DNA of 6,499 bases from Anaerolineae bacterium (lineage in GTDB: Bacteria; Chloroflexota; Anaerolineae; Anaerolineales; Anaerolineaceae). Shown piece by piece: positions 1-5,741 of the stretch. The stretch is taken from positions 1 to 6,499 of the forward strand of contig JACRAG010000008.1 in assembly GCA_016213455.1 (NCBI GenBank), in the 5' to 3' direction. The first letter of the stretch is position 1. The number at the start of each line of letters is the position of its first letter. The position numbers and the translations under genes are program-made. The notes below the pieces were generated by a model, which was given only the letters and a program-made list of their open reading frames with translations, searched no databases and was not told the DNA's origin.

Positions 1-3000
1 CCGCCGGATGTGCATACACTGGACGTATCTCAGGAAGTGGAACGAGCCACCGGCAACGCCTGGGATCCGGATGATTTCCTGCTGGTGCCGCTGTACGACT
101 CGCAAAATGAGCCGCTTGGCCTGATCAGCGTGGATGTGCCCTCGGATGGGCTTCGACCTGACCGGCCCACCTTTGAGGCGCTGGAGATCTTTGGCATCCA
201 GGCCGGCCTGATGATTGAGAATCACCGCCGTACTTCCGGGTTGATTAAAAAAGTAGAGAGTCTCGAAGTCGAGATTACACAGGCGTCACAGGCTGCCAGG
301 GCGGCCAGCCAAAATTTGCCGGTGATGCTGCGCAAAGATCTTGACCAGACGACTGCGCTGCTTGGGTTGAACCGGCGGATCGAGCGCATTCGCGCCAGCC
401 TGGATATCGCCGCGCAGGCCAACTCCGAAACCAGTACGGGTGCGATTCTACAGTCGCTGTGCCGCGGATTGTTGACTCGATTCGGCATGCGCACGGCTTT
501 GATCGCGGAAGGCGACGAAACAGGTGTGCGCCTGCTCGACATCATCGGAACCGTTCCAGCCAACACCAACCCTGAGGCTTTGTTTGGGCAGCGCAATCCA
601 CTGCGCTCGATGCTCCAGGAGAGCAAAAAAGATGTGGATGTGCTGCTCATCCCGGCGCTGGGAACACAATCCGAATGGGCGGGCAATCCGCTGCTGAATG
701 GATTGGCTGCGCAAAGTGTGATCGGTTTGCTGCTCAGCGGTGGCGTGCAGCGTACCGCGGTTCTGGTGGTGGGTCAGCGCAGTTTGGGGGTCATCTCCGA
801 GGAAGATCGCCAGATCTTTGAACAGCTGGCGCGCCAGGTGAGTACCGGTTTGCAGAATTTGCGCCTGCTGACCGAGACGCGCCGCCGTCTCGAAGAAGTC
901 AACCTGCTGTTGGGGTTCAGCCGCAAGTTGGGCAGCCTGGAAGCTGAAAGCATCCTGAATGTGTTGTTGGAAAGCGTGCGTGAAGTGCTGCCCAATGTGC
1001 AGGCCGGATGGGCGGGTATCTATGGGGCAGGCCCGGCGCAGGGTGTGCTGGTGCCACAGGCCGCAAGCGGTTACATCGATCAGGATGCGCAGCTTACCAT
1101 CCACTACCGTACGCAGACCGAGGAGGGCAGCCAGCCTTCCTTGCTGGCGCGGGTTTTTGCCACTGGCGAGCCGCTGCGGGATGGCGATGTGAATTTTGCG
1201 GTGGAATATCATCTCGCTCCGGACGACCTGCTCAAATACCGCCAATCCAATCGGGGCCGCCTGCCGGTCTCATGCATGATTCTTCCGCTGCGCATCGCCG
1301 ACCGGGTGAGTGGTGCGCTGGTGCTGGAAAACTTTGACACGCCCAATGCCTTCTCACTCGAAGACGAGACCCTGGCGCATTCTTTCTCGCGCCAGGCAGC
1401 CCTGGCGTTGGACAATGCCCGCCTCTACCAGTCGGCTGAGCTGCGCGCCCTCCAGATGCAGAACCTGACGCGCGCCTCAGGAACGTTGACTTCCAGCCTG
1501 AATCGCGACGAATTAATCAACAGCCTGCTGGACTTGCTGCGCGACGTGGTGCCGTATGATACCGCAACCCTGTGGATGCGCCGCGCCAACGTGCTTTCGG
1601 TGCTGGCAGCGCGCGGTTTTGAAGATGACGATGGTCAGATAGGCTTGTCTGCGGCGGTTGAAGATAGCGCGCTTTTCCTGGAGATGATCCGTACCGGAGA
1701 AGCCATCGCGATCGCGGATATTCGCGCCGACCGGCGATTCCCGTCGCTGGTTGAGCCAAGCCGTCTTTCCTGGCTGGGCTTGCCGTTGATTGTGAATGGT
1801 GAAGTGGTGGGATTGGTGGCGATGGAAAAGGAGCGCGCCAATTTCTTCTCGGCTGAACATATTCTGGCTGCCTCGACCTTCTCAGCCCAGGCGGCGGCGG
1901 CCATGGAAAATGCGCGCTTGTTTGAGGAAAGCGTGCGTCGCGCTGGAGAGTTGGACCAGCGCTCGCAGCGCCTGGCCTTGCTCAACCGCCTTTCCGAAGA
2001 GCTTGGCTCATCATTGGATATTGGTTTCATCCTGAAATTAACCGCCCAGCATTTGCTGACCGCCATGAATGCCAGCGATGTGGCGTGTGTGATGGTTGGA
2101 CCGGGAAACAAGTACATCCTGGAAGTGGAAGTTCCGCCACAAACCACGCACTTGCCGGTGGCATTGTTGGATATGCCGCTGTTTGACCGTCTGCGCGACT
2201 CGCGCGGGATTTATTCGACGCCGAATGTGGTGGAGGAAGCGGAGCTGGCCGAACTGCGCGAGCACTACCTGGCGATGCGTTCAACCCAGTCTTTGCTGAT
2301 CATCCCGCTGCTGACCGGTTCTGCCCTGCACGGCTGGCTGCTGGTTCAAAAAGATCATCTGTATCGCTTTAGCCTGCCGGAAATTGAGCTGGCGCGTACC
2401 ATGTGCAACCAGGCGGCGATTGCCATACAGAATGCGCGCCTGTTTGACGAAACCCGCAGCCTGACAGAGTTCCTGGAGCGGCGCGTGGAAGAGCGAACAG
2501 GTGAACTGCGCAAAGAACATCAGAACTCGCAGACCTTGCTCAAGGTAATCGGTGAGCTTTCCACCAGCCTGGACATGGGGCTGGTACTCAACCGGGCGCT
2601 GGCGGTGATCAACGACTCCTTGGGGTCCCAAGAGAGCCTGACACTGCTGCTAGAAAGCAGCCAAAAGCCTTATCACGCCGGGGAAGCACTGTTGAATATG
2701 GGCGACCTGTCCTATGAGCGCATGCTGACCCGCAGTGCAGCGCGCAGCCGCCAGCCGGAACATGTGGATGATGTGCTGGAAGATACGCGCTGGAAAGAAG
2801 CCGGTAGCCCACAGCGCAATTACCGCAGCGTGCTGATTGTACCGCTGGTGATGGGCGAAGATGCGCTAGGCAGCCTGCTGCTTTTCCACCGCAACCCCGG
2901 TTATTTCCACGACTCACAGATTGGCCTGGCCGAGGCGGTGGCGCGGCAGATTGCCATTGCCATCAACAATGCCGAGTTGTTTACCCTGATCCGCGACCAG

Positions 3001-4125
3001 TCGGAAAACCTGGGTCACATGCTGCGCGAGCAGCAAATTGAAGCCAGCCGGTCGCGCGCCATCCTGGAAGCTGTGGCGGATGGCGTGGTGGTGACGGATG
3101 CAAGCGGCAAGGTGACGCTCTTCAATGAATCAGCGCAGCGCGTCTTGAGCCTTAAGTCGAGTGACATCCTGGACAAGCCGGTCGACCAATTCTCGAAGTT
3201 GCTGGGACGTTCAGGCAGTGAATGGCTGCGCACCGTGCGCACCTGGTCACAGGATCCGCAAAGTTATCACAGCGGGCCGTATGCCGACCGGTTTGACATG
3301 GAGGACGGCACGGTGATTGCCGTTCACCTGGCGCCCGCCTTCTGGCGTTCCCAGTTCCTGGGCACGGTGTCGATCTTCCGGGACATCACGCATGAGGTGC
3401 AGGTGGATCGCATGAAGTCGGAGTTTGTGGCCAATGTCAGCCATGAGCTGCGTACCCCTATGACTTCGATCAAGGGTTACGTCGAGATCATGTTGATGGG
3501 CGCTTCGGGAGACTTGACCGATCAACAGCGTCACTTTCTGGAAATTGTACGCAACAACACGGAGCGGTTGAGCGTGCTGGTCAACGACTTGCTGGATATT
3601 TCCCGCATGGAAACCGGGCGGGTGACGTTGAACCTGCAAGAAATGGATTTGGGATCGATTGCAGGAGAGGTGCTGGCAGAATTGCGCCAGCGCTCGCAGG
3701 AAGAACAAAAGATCATGCACTTCGAATTGGAAGTGGAACCCGATTTACCGCCAGTGTTGGGCGATGTGGAACGCATCCGTCAGGTGATCGCCAACCTGGC
3801 GGTCAATGGCTACAACTACTCCTTGCCCAATGGGAAGGTGCGGGTGCGCATCCATGCCAACGATGGGGATGTGCAGGTGGATGTTGTCGATCATGGCATT
3901 GGCATCCGACCCGACGAGCAGGAACGCATCTTTGAGCGTTTCTACCGCGGCGAAGATCCCCTGGTATTGGCGACAGCCGGTACGGGCTTGGGCCTGGCGG
4001 TGGCGCGCACCCTGGTGTCCATGCACAATGGAAAATTATGGTTTACAAGCAGCGGTTTGCGCGGTGAAGGAAGTGTGTTCTCCTTCACCCTGCCGACCGA
4101 AAATAATAACAATACGGAGAATTAA
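1..4125 (+). CDS. Multi-GAF/PAS sensor histidine kinase, 5'-truncated by window edge
   Basis: A cytosolic sensor kinase that would autophosphorylate on histidine and pass phosphate to a response regulator, very likely the one encoded 3 bases downstream. The frame is open from base 1, so the true start lies upstream; 1374 codons are visible. Numbering from the GTG at 10, domains in order are: the tail of a GAF domain (to about 75), a helical linker, and GAF domains at about 133-287, 297-477, 485-647, 656-817 and 843-997, most ending in a related helix (NARLYQ, NARLFEE, NARLFDE, NAELFT). A coiled linker (RRVEERTGEL) precedes the last GAF. A PAS domain follows at about 1015-1130, then HisKA with H-box SHELRTP (phospho-acceptor His1145, bases 3442-3444), and HATPase_c with N-box NLAVNGYNYS, G1 DHGIGI (3889-3906), F-box IFERFYRG and G2 GTGLGL (3979-3996). 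No membrane segment is visible. The signal sensed cannot be read from sequence. Confidence 0.96.
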   Translation, partial: PPDVHTLDVSQEVERATGNAWDPDDFLLVPLYDSQNEPLGLISVDVPSDGLRPDRPTFEALEIFGIQAGLMIENHRRTSGLIKKVESLEVEITQASQAARAASQNLPVMLRKDLDQTTALLGLNRRIERIRASLDIAAQANSETSTGAILQSLCRGLLTRFGMRTALIAEGDETGVRLLDIIGTVPANTNPEALFGQRNPLRSMLQESKKDVDVLLIPALGTQSEWAGNPLLNGLAAQSVIGLLLSGGVQRTAVLVVGQRSLGVISEEDRQIFEQLARQVSTGLQNLRLLTETRRRLEEVNLLLGFSRKLGSLEAESILNVLLESVREVLPNVQAGWAGIYGAGPAQGVLVPQAASGYIDQDAQLTIHYRTQTEEGSQPSLLARVFATGEPLRDGDVNFAVEYHLAPDDLLKYRQSNRGRLPVSCMILPLRIADRVSGALVLENFDTPNAFSLEDETLAHSFSRQAALALDNARLYQSAELRALQMQNLTRASGTLTSSLNRDELINSLLDLLRDVVPYDTATLWMRRANVLSVLAARGFEDDDGQIGLSAAVEDSALFLEMIRTGEAIAIADIRADRRFPSLVEPSRLSWLGLPLIVNGEVVGLVAMEKERANFFSAEHILAASTFSAQAAAAMENARLFEESVRRAGELDQRSQRLALLNRLSEELGSSLDIGFILKLTAQHLLTAMNASDVACVMVGPGNKYILEVEVPPQTTHLPVALLDMPLFDRLRDSRGIYSTPNVVEEAELAELREHYLAMRSTQSLLIIPLLTGSALHGWLLVQKDHLYRFSLPEIELARTMCNQAAIAIQNARLFDETRSLTEFLERRVEERTGELRKEHQNSQTLLKVIGELSTSLDMGLVLNRALAVINDSLGSQESLTLLLESSQKPYHAGEALLNMGDLSYERMLTRSAARSRQPEHVDDVLEDTRWKEAGSPQRNYRSVLIVPLVMGEDALGSLLLFHRNPGYFHDSQIGLAEAVARQIAIAINNAELFTLIRDQSENLGHMLREQQIEASRSRAILEAVADGVVVTDASGKVTLFNESAQRVLSLKSSDILDKPVDQFSKLLGRSGSEWLRTVRTWSQDPQSYHSGPYADRFDMEDGTVIAVHLAPAFWRSQFLGTVSIFRDITHEVQVDRMKSEFVANVSHELRTPMTSIKGYVEIMLMGASGDLTDQQRHFLEIVRNNTERLSVLVNDLLDISRMETGRVTLNLQEMDLGSIAGEVLAELRQRSQEEQKIMHFELEVEPDLPPVLGDVERIRQVIANLAVNGYNYSLPNGKVRVRIHANDGDVQVDVVDHGIGIRPDEQERIFERFYRGEDPLVLATAGTGLGLAVARTLVSMHNGKLWFTSSGLRGEGSVFSFTLPTENNNNTEN

Positions 4126-4128
4126 CCC

Positions 4129-4506
4129 ATGGCTCGAATCTTGATTGCTGAAGATGAACCCGATATCCGCGACCTGGTCAGGTTTACCCTGACCTTTGCC
4201 GGCCATGAGGTGATTGCCGTGAGCAATGGGGCGGAAGCCGTGGAGATGGCACGCACTGAGATGCCGGATATGGTGTTGATGGACGTGCGCATGCCGCGCA
4301 TGACCGGATATGAGGCGTGTGCCGTGATGAAATCCGACCCGAAGACAGCCGGCATTCCGGTGGTTTTTCTTTCAGCCAAAGGGCAGGAGAACGAAATTCA
4401 AACCGGTTTGAATGCCGGGGCAGACGAATACCTGCTGAAACCCTTTGCGCCGATGGAATTGTCACAGCAGATTAATGAGCTGTTGAAAAAGTACGGACGG
4501 CTCTAG
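4129..4506 (+). CDS. CheY-like single-domain response regulator
   Basis: A 125-residue stand-alone receiver domain that would accept phosphate from the upstream kinase. All canonical residues are present: acidic pocket Glu8/Asp9, phospho-acceptor Asp52 in the MDVRMP motif, switch Ser82 (LSAK) and Lys104 in LLKPF. The protein ends directly after the last helix (ELLKKYGRL), so there is no DNA-binding or enzymatic output domain; output must be by protein-protein contact or by onward phosphorelay. The start is supported by GGAGA at 4116-4120, eight bases before the ATG, lying inside the last codons of the kinase. The intergenic gap is only three bases, so translational coupling with the kinase is likely. 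The partner is inferred from adjacency; the receiver fold itself is not in doubt. Confidence 0.96.
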   Translation: MARILIAEDEPDIRDLVRFTLTFAGHEVIAVSNGAEAVEMARTEMPDMVLMDVRMPRMTGYEACAVMKSDPKTAGIPVVFLSAKGQENEIQTGLNAGADEYLLKPFAPMELSQQINELLKKYGRL

Positions 4507-4528
4507 ACGATTAGAAAGCGGAAGCTGG

Positions 4529-5317
4529 ATGAGCGCGATTTTACTCGACTCGCAGGTGCTGCATTACGAAGTTCTTGGACGTGGGCGACCGCTGATCTTT
4601 TTGCATGGCTGGGTCGGTTCCTGGCGCTATTGGATCCCCACCATGCAAGCGGCTTCCATGAATTTTCGCGCTTATGCGTTGGACCTGTGGGGGTTCGGTG
4701 ATTCGGCGAAGGTTCAAACGAACTACAGCCTGAAAAAGCAGGTTGAACTGTTGGATCATTTTCTGGGGCAGATGGGTATCGGGCGGGTGGCCCTGGTGGG
4801 GCATGGTCTTGGCGCGGTGATCGCTGTGCATTATGCATTGGAACACCCCGAAACCGTCGATCGCCTGATGGCTGTCAGCTATCCACTGGATGAAACCAGG
4901 ATCCATCCCCGCTTGCGCGCCGGCAACCCAGCTGACCTGGTAGATTGGCTGCTGGCCAAGAGCCCACTGACCGACCCAGTGCGAGTCGAAGCGCCCAAAG
5001 CCGATCCGCAGGCGCTGGCGATCTCTGTGGCTGAAGTGATGGCAAGTGCGCCGCGCGAGATTTGCCAGAATCTGACCCGACCATGCCTGTTTGTGGGCGG
5101 TTCCACTGACCCGGCATTGGGGGCGCTTGACCTGGACGCCACCCTGCGCTGCTCAGATCAAACCCATGCCATTCTGTTGGAAGGTTCAGGGCATTTTCCC
5201 ATGCTGGATGACAGCTCGGCGTTCAATCGCCTGCTGATCGACTTTCTTGCCCTTGGTCCGGGAGAGAGTCCACGCCAGCTGCAATTGAAGGAAGAGTGGA
5301 AGCGCCGGGTGCGGTGA
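4529..5317 (+). CDS. Alpha/beta-hydrolase-fold protein with Ser-to-Gly nucleophile elbow
   Basis: A 262-residue single-domain alpha/beta hydrolase with no signal peptide. Visible fold markers are the oxyanion-loop motif HGWVGSW (26-32), the DLWGFGDS loop (52-59), the nucleophile elbow VGHGLGA (90-96), the acid Asp194 after strand 7 (FVGGSTDP) and the catalytic-type His222 (GSGHFPML). In active members the elbow is G-x-S-x-G (or Asp/Cys); here codon 4805-4807 is GGT (Gly93), so the usual nucleophile is missing although acid and histidine remain. The protein may be non-catalytic, for example a ligand-binding or scaffolding relative, or it may use an unusual mechanism. It ends in a short charged tail (LKEEWKRRVR). 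A weak GGAAG at 4520-4524 precedes the ATG by four bases. It starts 22 bases after the response regulator, so it is probably co-transcribed with the two-component pair. Fold assignment is firm; any substrate would be a guess. Confidence 0.92.
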   Translation: MSAILLDSQVLHYEVLGRGRPLIFLHGWVGSWRYWIPTMQAASMNFRAYALDLWGFGDSAKVQTNYSLKKQVELLDHFLGQMGIGRVALVGHGLGAVIAVHYALEHPETVDRLMAVSYPLDETRIHPRLRAGNPADLVDWLLAKSPLTDPVRVEAPKADPQALAISVAEVMASAPREICQNLTRPCLFVGGSTDPALGALDLDATLRCSDQTHAILLEGSGHFPMLDDSSAFNRLLIDFLALGPGESPRQLQLKEEWKRRVR

Positions 5318-5339
5318 TCCTTTCCAGATAGAACAGAAG

Positions 5340-5355
5340 TTAACAGTTTGGTTAA
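5340..5355. repeat. Short inverted repeat TTAAC-N6-GTTAA, possible operator
   Basis: TTAAC (5340-5344) and GTTAA (5351-5355) are exact inverted copies separated by six bases. The left arm sits within the self-complementary GTTAAC. It lies 17 bases upstream of the -35 element at 5372, a plausible place for a regulator site. The stem is too short and AT-rich, and lacks a T-tract, so it is not a convincing terminator for the hydrolase. It could be chance. Confidence 0.3.
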
Positions 5356-5371
5356 ATTGATCCCGCGCTAC

Positions 5372-5400
5372 TTGACTTTGATGGTCGAATATGGAATACT
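5372..5400 (+). promoter_or_regulatory. Sigma70-type promoter with extended -10
   Basis: The -35 element TTGACT (5372-5377) matches TTGACA at five of six positions. After exactly 17 bases the -10 element AATACT (5395-5400) matches TATAAT at four of six, and TGG immediately before it (5392-5394) supplies the TGn extended -10 motif. The predicted transcription start is around 5406-5408. It would drive the structured RNA and 16-codon ORF that follow, and possibly the photolyase. It is the best promoter-like sequence in the intergenic region. Confidence 0.6.
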
Positions 5401-5436
5401 AATCTCAATAGAAGGGCAAGCACGTTTCGCCCAACT

Positions 5437-5466
5437 CCTCCATTGCTATCCTAAAGGACAAGGAGG
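5437..5466 (+). promoter_or_regulatory. Upstream anti-Shine-Dalgarno hairpin
   Basis: CCTCC (5437-5441) can pair with GGAGG (5462-5466) of the Shine-Dalgarno. The enclosed loop contains its own small hairpin, TCCT/AGGA (5449-5458). This would mask the ribosome binding site of the 16-codon ORF. Five pairs is modest, and the downstream competitor at 5503-5514 makes a longer helix with the same bases. Confidence 0.35.
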
Positions 5467-5468
5467 TG
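5461..5468 (+). promoter_or_regulatory. Perfect Shine-Dalgarno (AGGAGGTG) for the 16-codon ORF
   Basis: AGGAGGTG is fully complementary over eight bases to the typical 16S 3' tail, and it ends nine bases before the ATG at 5478, a near-ideal spacing. It is stronger than the sites in front of the response regulator (GGAGA), hydrolase (GGAAG) or photolyase (GAGG). Its strength, with no long gene behind it, is the main evidence that the short ORF is really translated. Confidence 0.7.
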
Positions 5469-5514
5469 GTGTCGAAAATGGATCATAGTAAGCGTACGGC
5501 TGCGGCACCCCTCC
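5462..5514 (+). promoter_or_regulatory. Shine-Dalgarno-sequestering helix, alternative to the rod
   Basis: Bases 5462-5474 (GGAGG, U bulge, GGUGUCG) can pair with 5503-5514 (CGGCACCCCUCC), giving 12 pairs including one G-U and a single bulged U at 5467. The 28-base loop holds the ATG of the short ORF. This would hide both the ribosome binding site and the start region. The bases 5503-5508 are also part of the 5' arm of the 5498-5547 rod, so the two structures exclude each other. Confidence 0.5.
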
Positions 5515-5528
5515 GGATTACCCTGTAA
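5478..5528 (+). CDS. 16-codon leader peptide or microprotein ORF
   Basis: The ORF encodes MDHSKRTAAAPLRITL and stops at TAA (5526-5528). The ATG is placed by the perfect Shine-Dalgarno at 5461-5468; an in-frame GTG at 5469 is too close to it to be the start. The peptide is basic and Ala-rich in the middle, with no membrane segment, no cysteine pair and no run of a single regulatory codon apart from three alanines. Codons 8 onward lie in the 5' arm, inner loop and apical stem of the 5498-5547 rod, and the stop codon is in the apical stem, so a translating ribosome would melt the rod. This fits a regulatory leader ORF better than a functional peptide, but neither role is shown. I know of no homologue. 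Confidence 0.5.
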   Translation: MDHSKRTAAAPLRITL

Positions 5529-5547
5529 TCGGTATTGTGCCGCAGCC
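5498..5547 (+). repeat. Long stem-loop rod overlapping the short ORF
   Basis: GGCTGCGGCAC (5498-5508) and GTGCCGCAGCC (5537-5547) are perfect 11-bp inverted copies. Inside them is a four-by-four internal loop (5509-5512 and 5533-5536), then C5513-C5514 pairing with G5531-G5532, a bulged G5515, and a five-pair stem GATTA/TAATC (5516-5520, 5526-5530) closed by a five-base loop. The regularity argues for selected RNA structure. No T-tract follows, so it is not itself a terminator. Confidence 0.7.
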
Positions 5548-5554
5548 AAAACAA

Positions 5555-5587
5555 GAAGAAGTCGCCGAGAGGCGGCTTCTTCCGTTT
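5555..5587 (+). terminator. Rho-independent terminator-like hairpin, possibly bidirectional
   Basis: GAAGAAGTCGCC (5555-5566) pairs with GGCGGCTTCTTC (5571-5582) over 12 bp with one G-U pair and a GAGA (GNRA) tetraloop. On the + strand the stem is followed by CGTTTAAA, a weak T-tract (TTT at 5585-5587). Read on the - strand the stem is followed by TTGTTTT, a better tract. It would end the RNA starting near 5407 and any read-through from the signalling operon, and may work in both directions. The weak + strand tract leaves room for partial read-through to the photolyase. Confidence 0.65.
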
Positions 5588-5741
5588 AAATGCCGGATTG
5601 GTGCGGCTGGCGAAGGATGTACAAAACCTCCCCGGTTGTTTCAGCATGGTTTAGGATTGTGCCTGTGAAGGGTCTGGCCCGGATTGAGTGATTACTGGTG
5701 CCCCGGGACAGTCCCTTTTTCAGAAAGTTGTTGAGGTGTAT
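5588..5741. other. Intergenic stretch upstream of photolyase, no gene
   Basis: I see no tRNA, no ORF with a credible start and no convincing -35/-10 pair in these 154 bases. The only notable items are the GGGA/TCCC minihairpin with T5 at 5705-5720 and the photolyase ribosome binding site GAGG at 5733-5736. A promoter of non-sigma70 type cannot be excluded. Confidence 0.5.
5705..5720 (+). terminator. Minimal hairpin plus T5 just before photolyase RBS (weak)
   Basis: GGGA (5705-5708) and TCCC (5712-5715) form a four-pair stem with loop CAG, immediately followed by five T residues. It has the outline of an intrinsic terminator, but the stem is very short. CCCGG at 5678-5682 can instead pair with CCGGG at 5703-5707, which would break this hairpin. 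It lies 12 bases upstream of the photolyase ribosome binding site, so it may equally be chance. Confidence 0.25.

Larger units (their letters stand above)
5407..5587 (+). ncRNA. Candidate structured leader or small dual-function RNA
   Basis: This is the span between the predicted promoter start and the terminator-like hairpin, roughly 180 bases. It carries in order: GGGC/GCCC arms (5414-5417, 5429-5432); an anti-Shine-Dalgarno CCTCC (5437-5441); a minihairpin TCC-TAAA-GGA (5450-5457 core); a perfect Shine-Dalgarno (5461-5468); a 16-codon ORF; a 50-base stem-loop rod (5498-5547); and a 12-bp GNRA-capped hairpin (5555-5582). Such an ordered set of elements between a promoter and a terminator is typical of a regulatory leader or a small RNA. 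I do not recognise a described RNA family. It could be the 5' leader of the photolyase at 5742 or an independent transcript. The exact ends are inferred. Confidence 0.45.

Noticed and set aside
10..12. GTG at 10 as the true start of the kinase
   Set aside because: The frame is open upstream to base 1, the sequence at this point is the middle of a GAF-like domain, and no ribosome site is visible. The gene must begin before the window.
448..1245. Long antisense ORF (265 codons) opposite the kinase
   Set aside because: It lies fully inside the well-supported kinase reading frame, its translation is rich in Gln/His with no recognisable domain, and no promoter or ribosome site supports it. It is a codon-bias shadow, as are the other minus-strand ORFs opposite the kinase, regulator, hydrolase and photolyase.
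4529..5317. Frameshift or sequencing damage explaining the missing hydrolase serine
   Set aside because: The reading frame is intact on both sides of the elbow, with all other fold motifs in place, so no indel is involved. A single-base substitution error cannot be excluded and is noted in the finding.
5478..5528. Classical amino-acid biosynthesis attenuator
   Set aside because: The leader has no run of one regulatory codon beyond three alanines, no amino-acid biosynthetic gene follows, and no clear antiterminator pairing with the 5555 hairpin was found.
5478..5587. Frameshifted larger gene beginning at the strong Shine-Dalgarno
   Set aside because: Continuing past the TAA or shifting frame gives only a short, low-complexity basic tail running through the terminator hairpin, with no domain. 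A short ORF plus RNA structure explains the region better.
5318..5741. tRNA, riboswitch of a known class, CRISPR array or insertion sequence in the intergenic region
   Set aside because: No cloverleaf with a T-loop consensus, no direct-repeat series, no transposase or terminal repeats, and no conserved core of a riboswitch class that I recognise.
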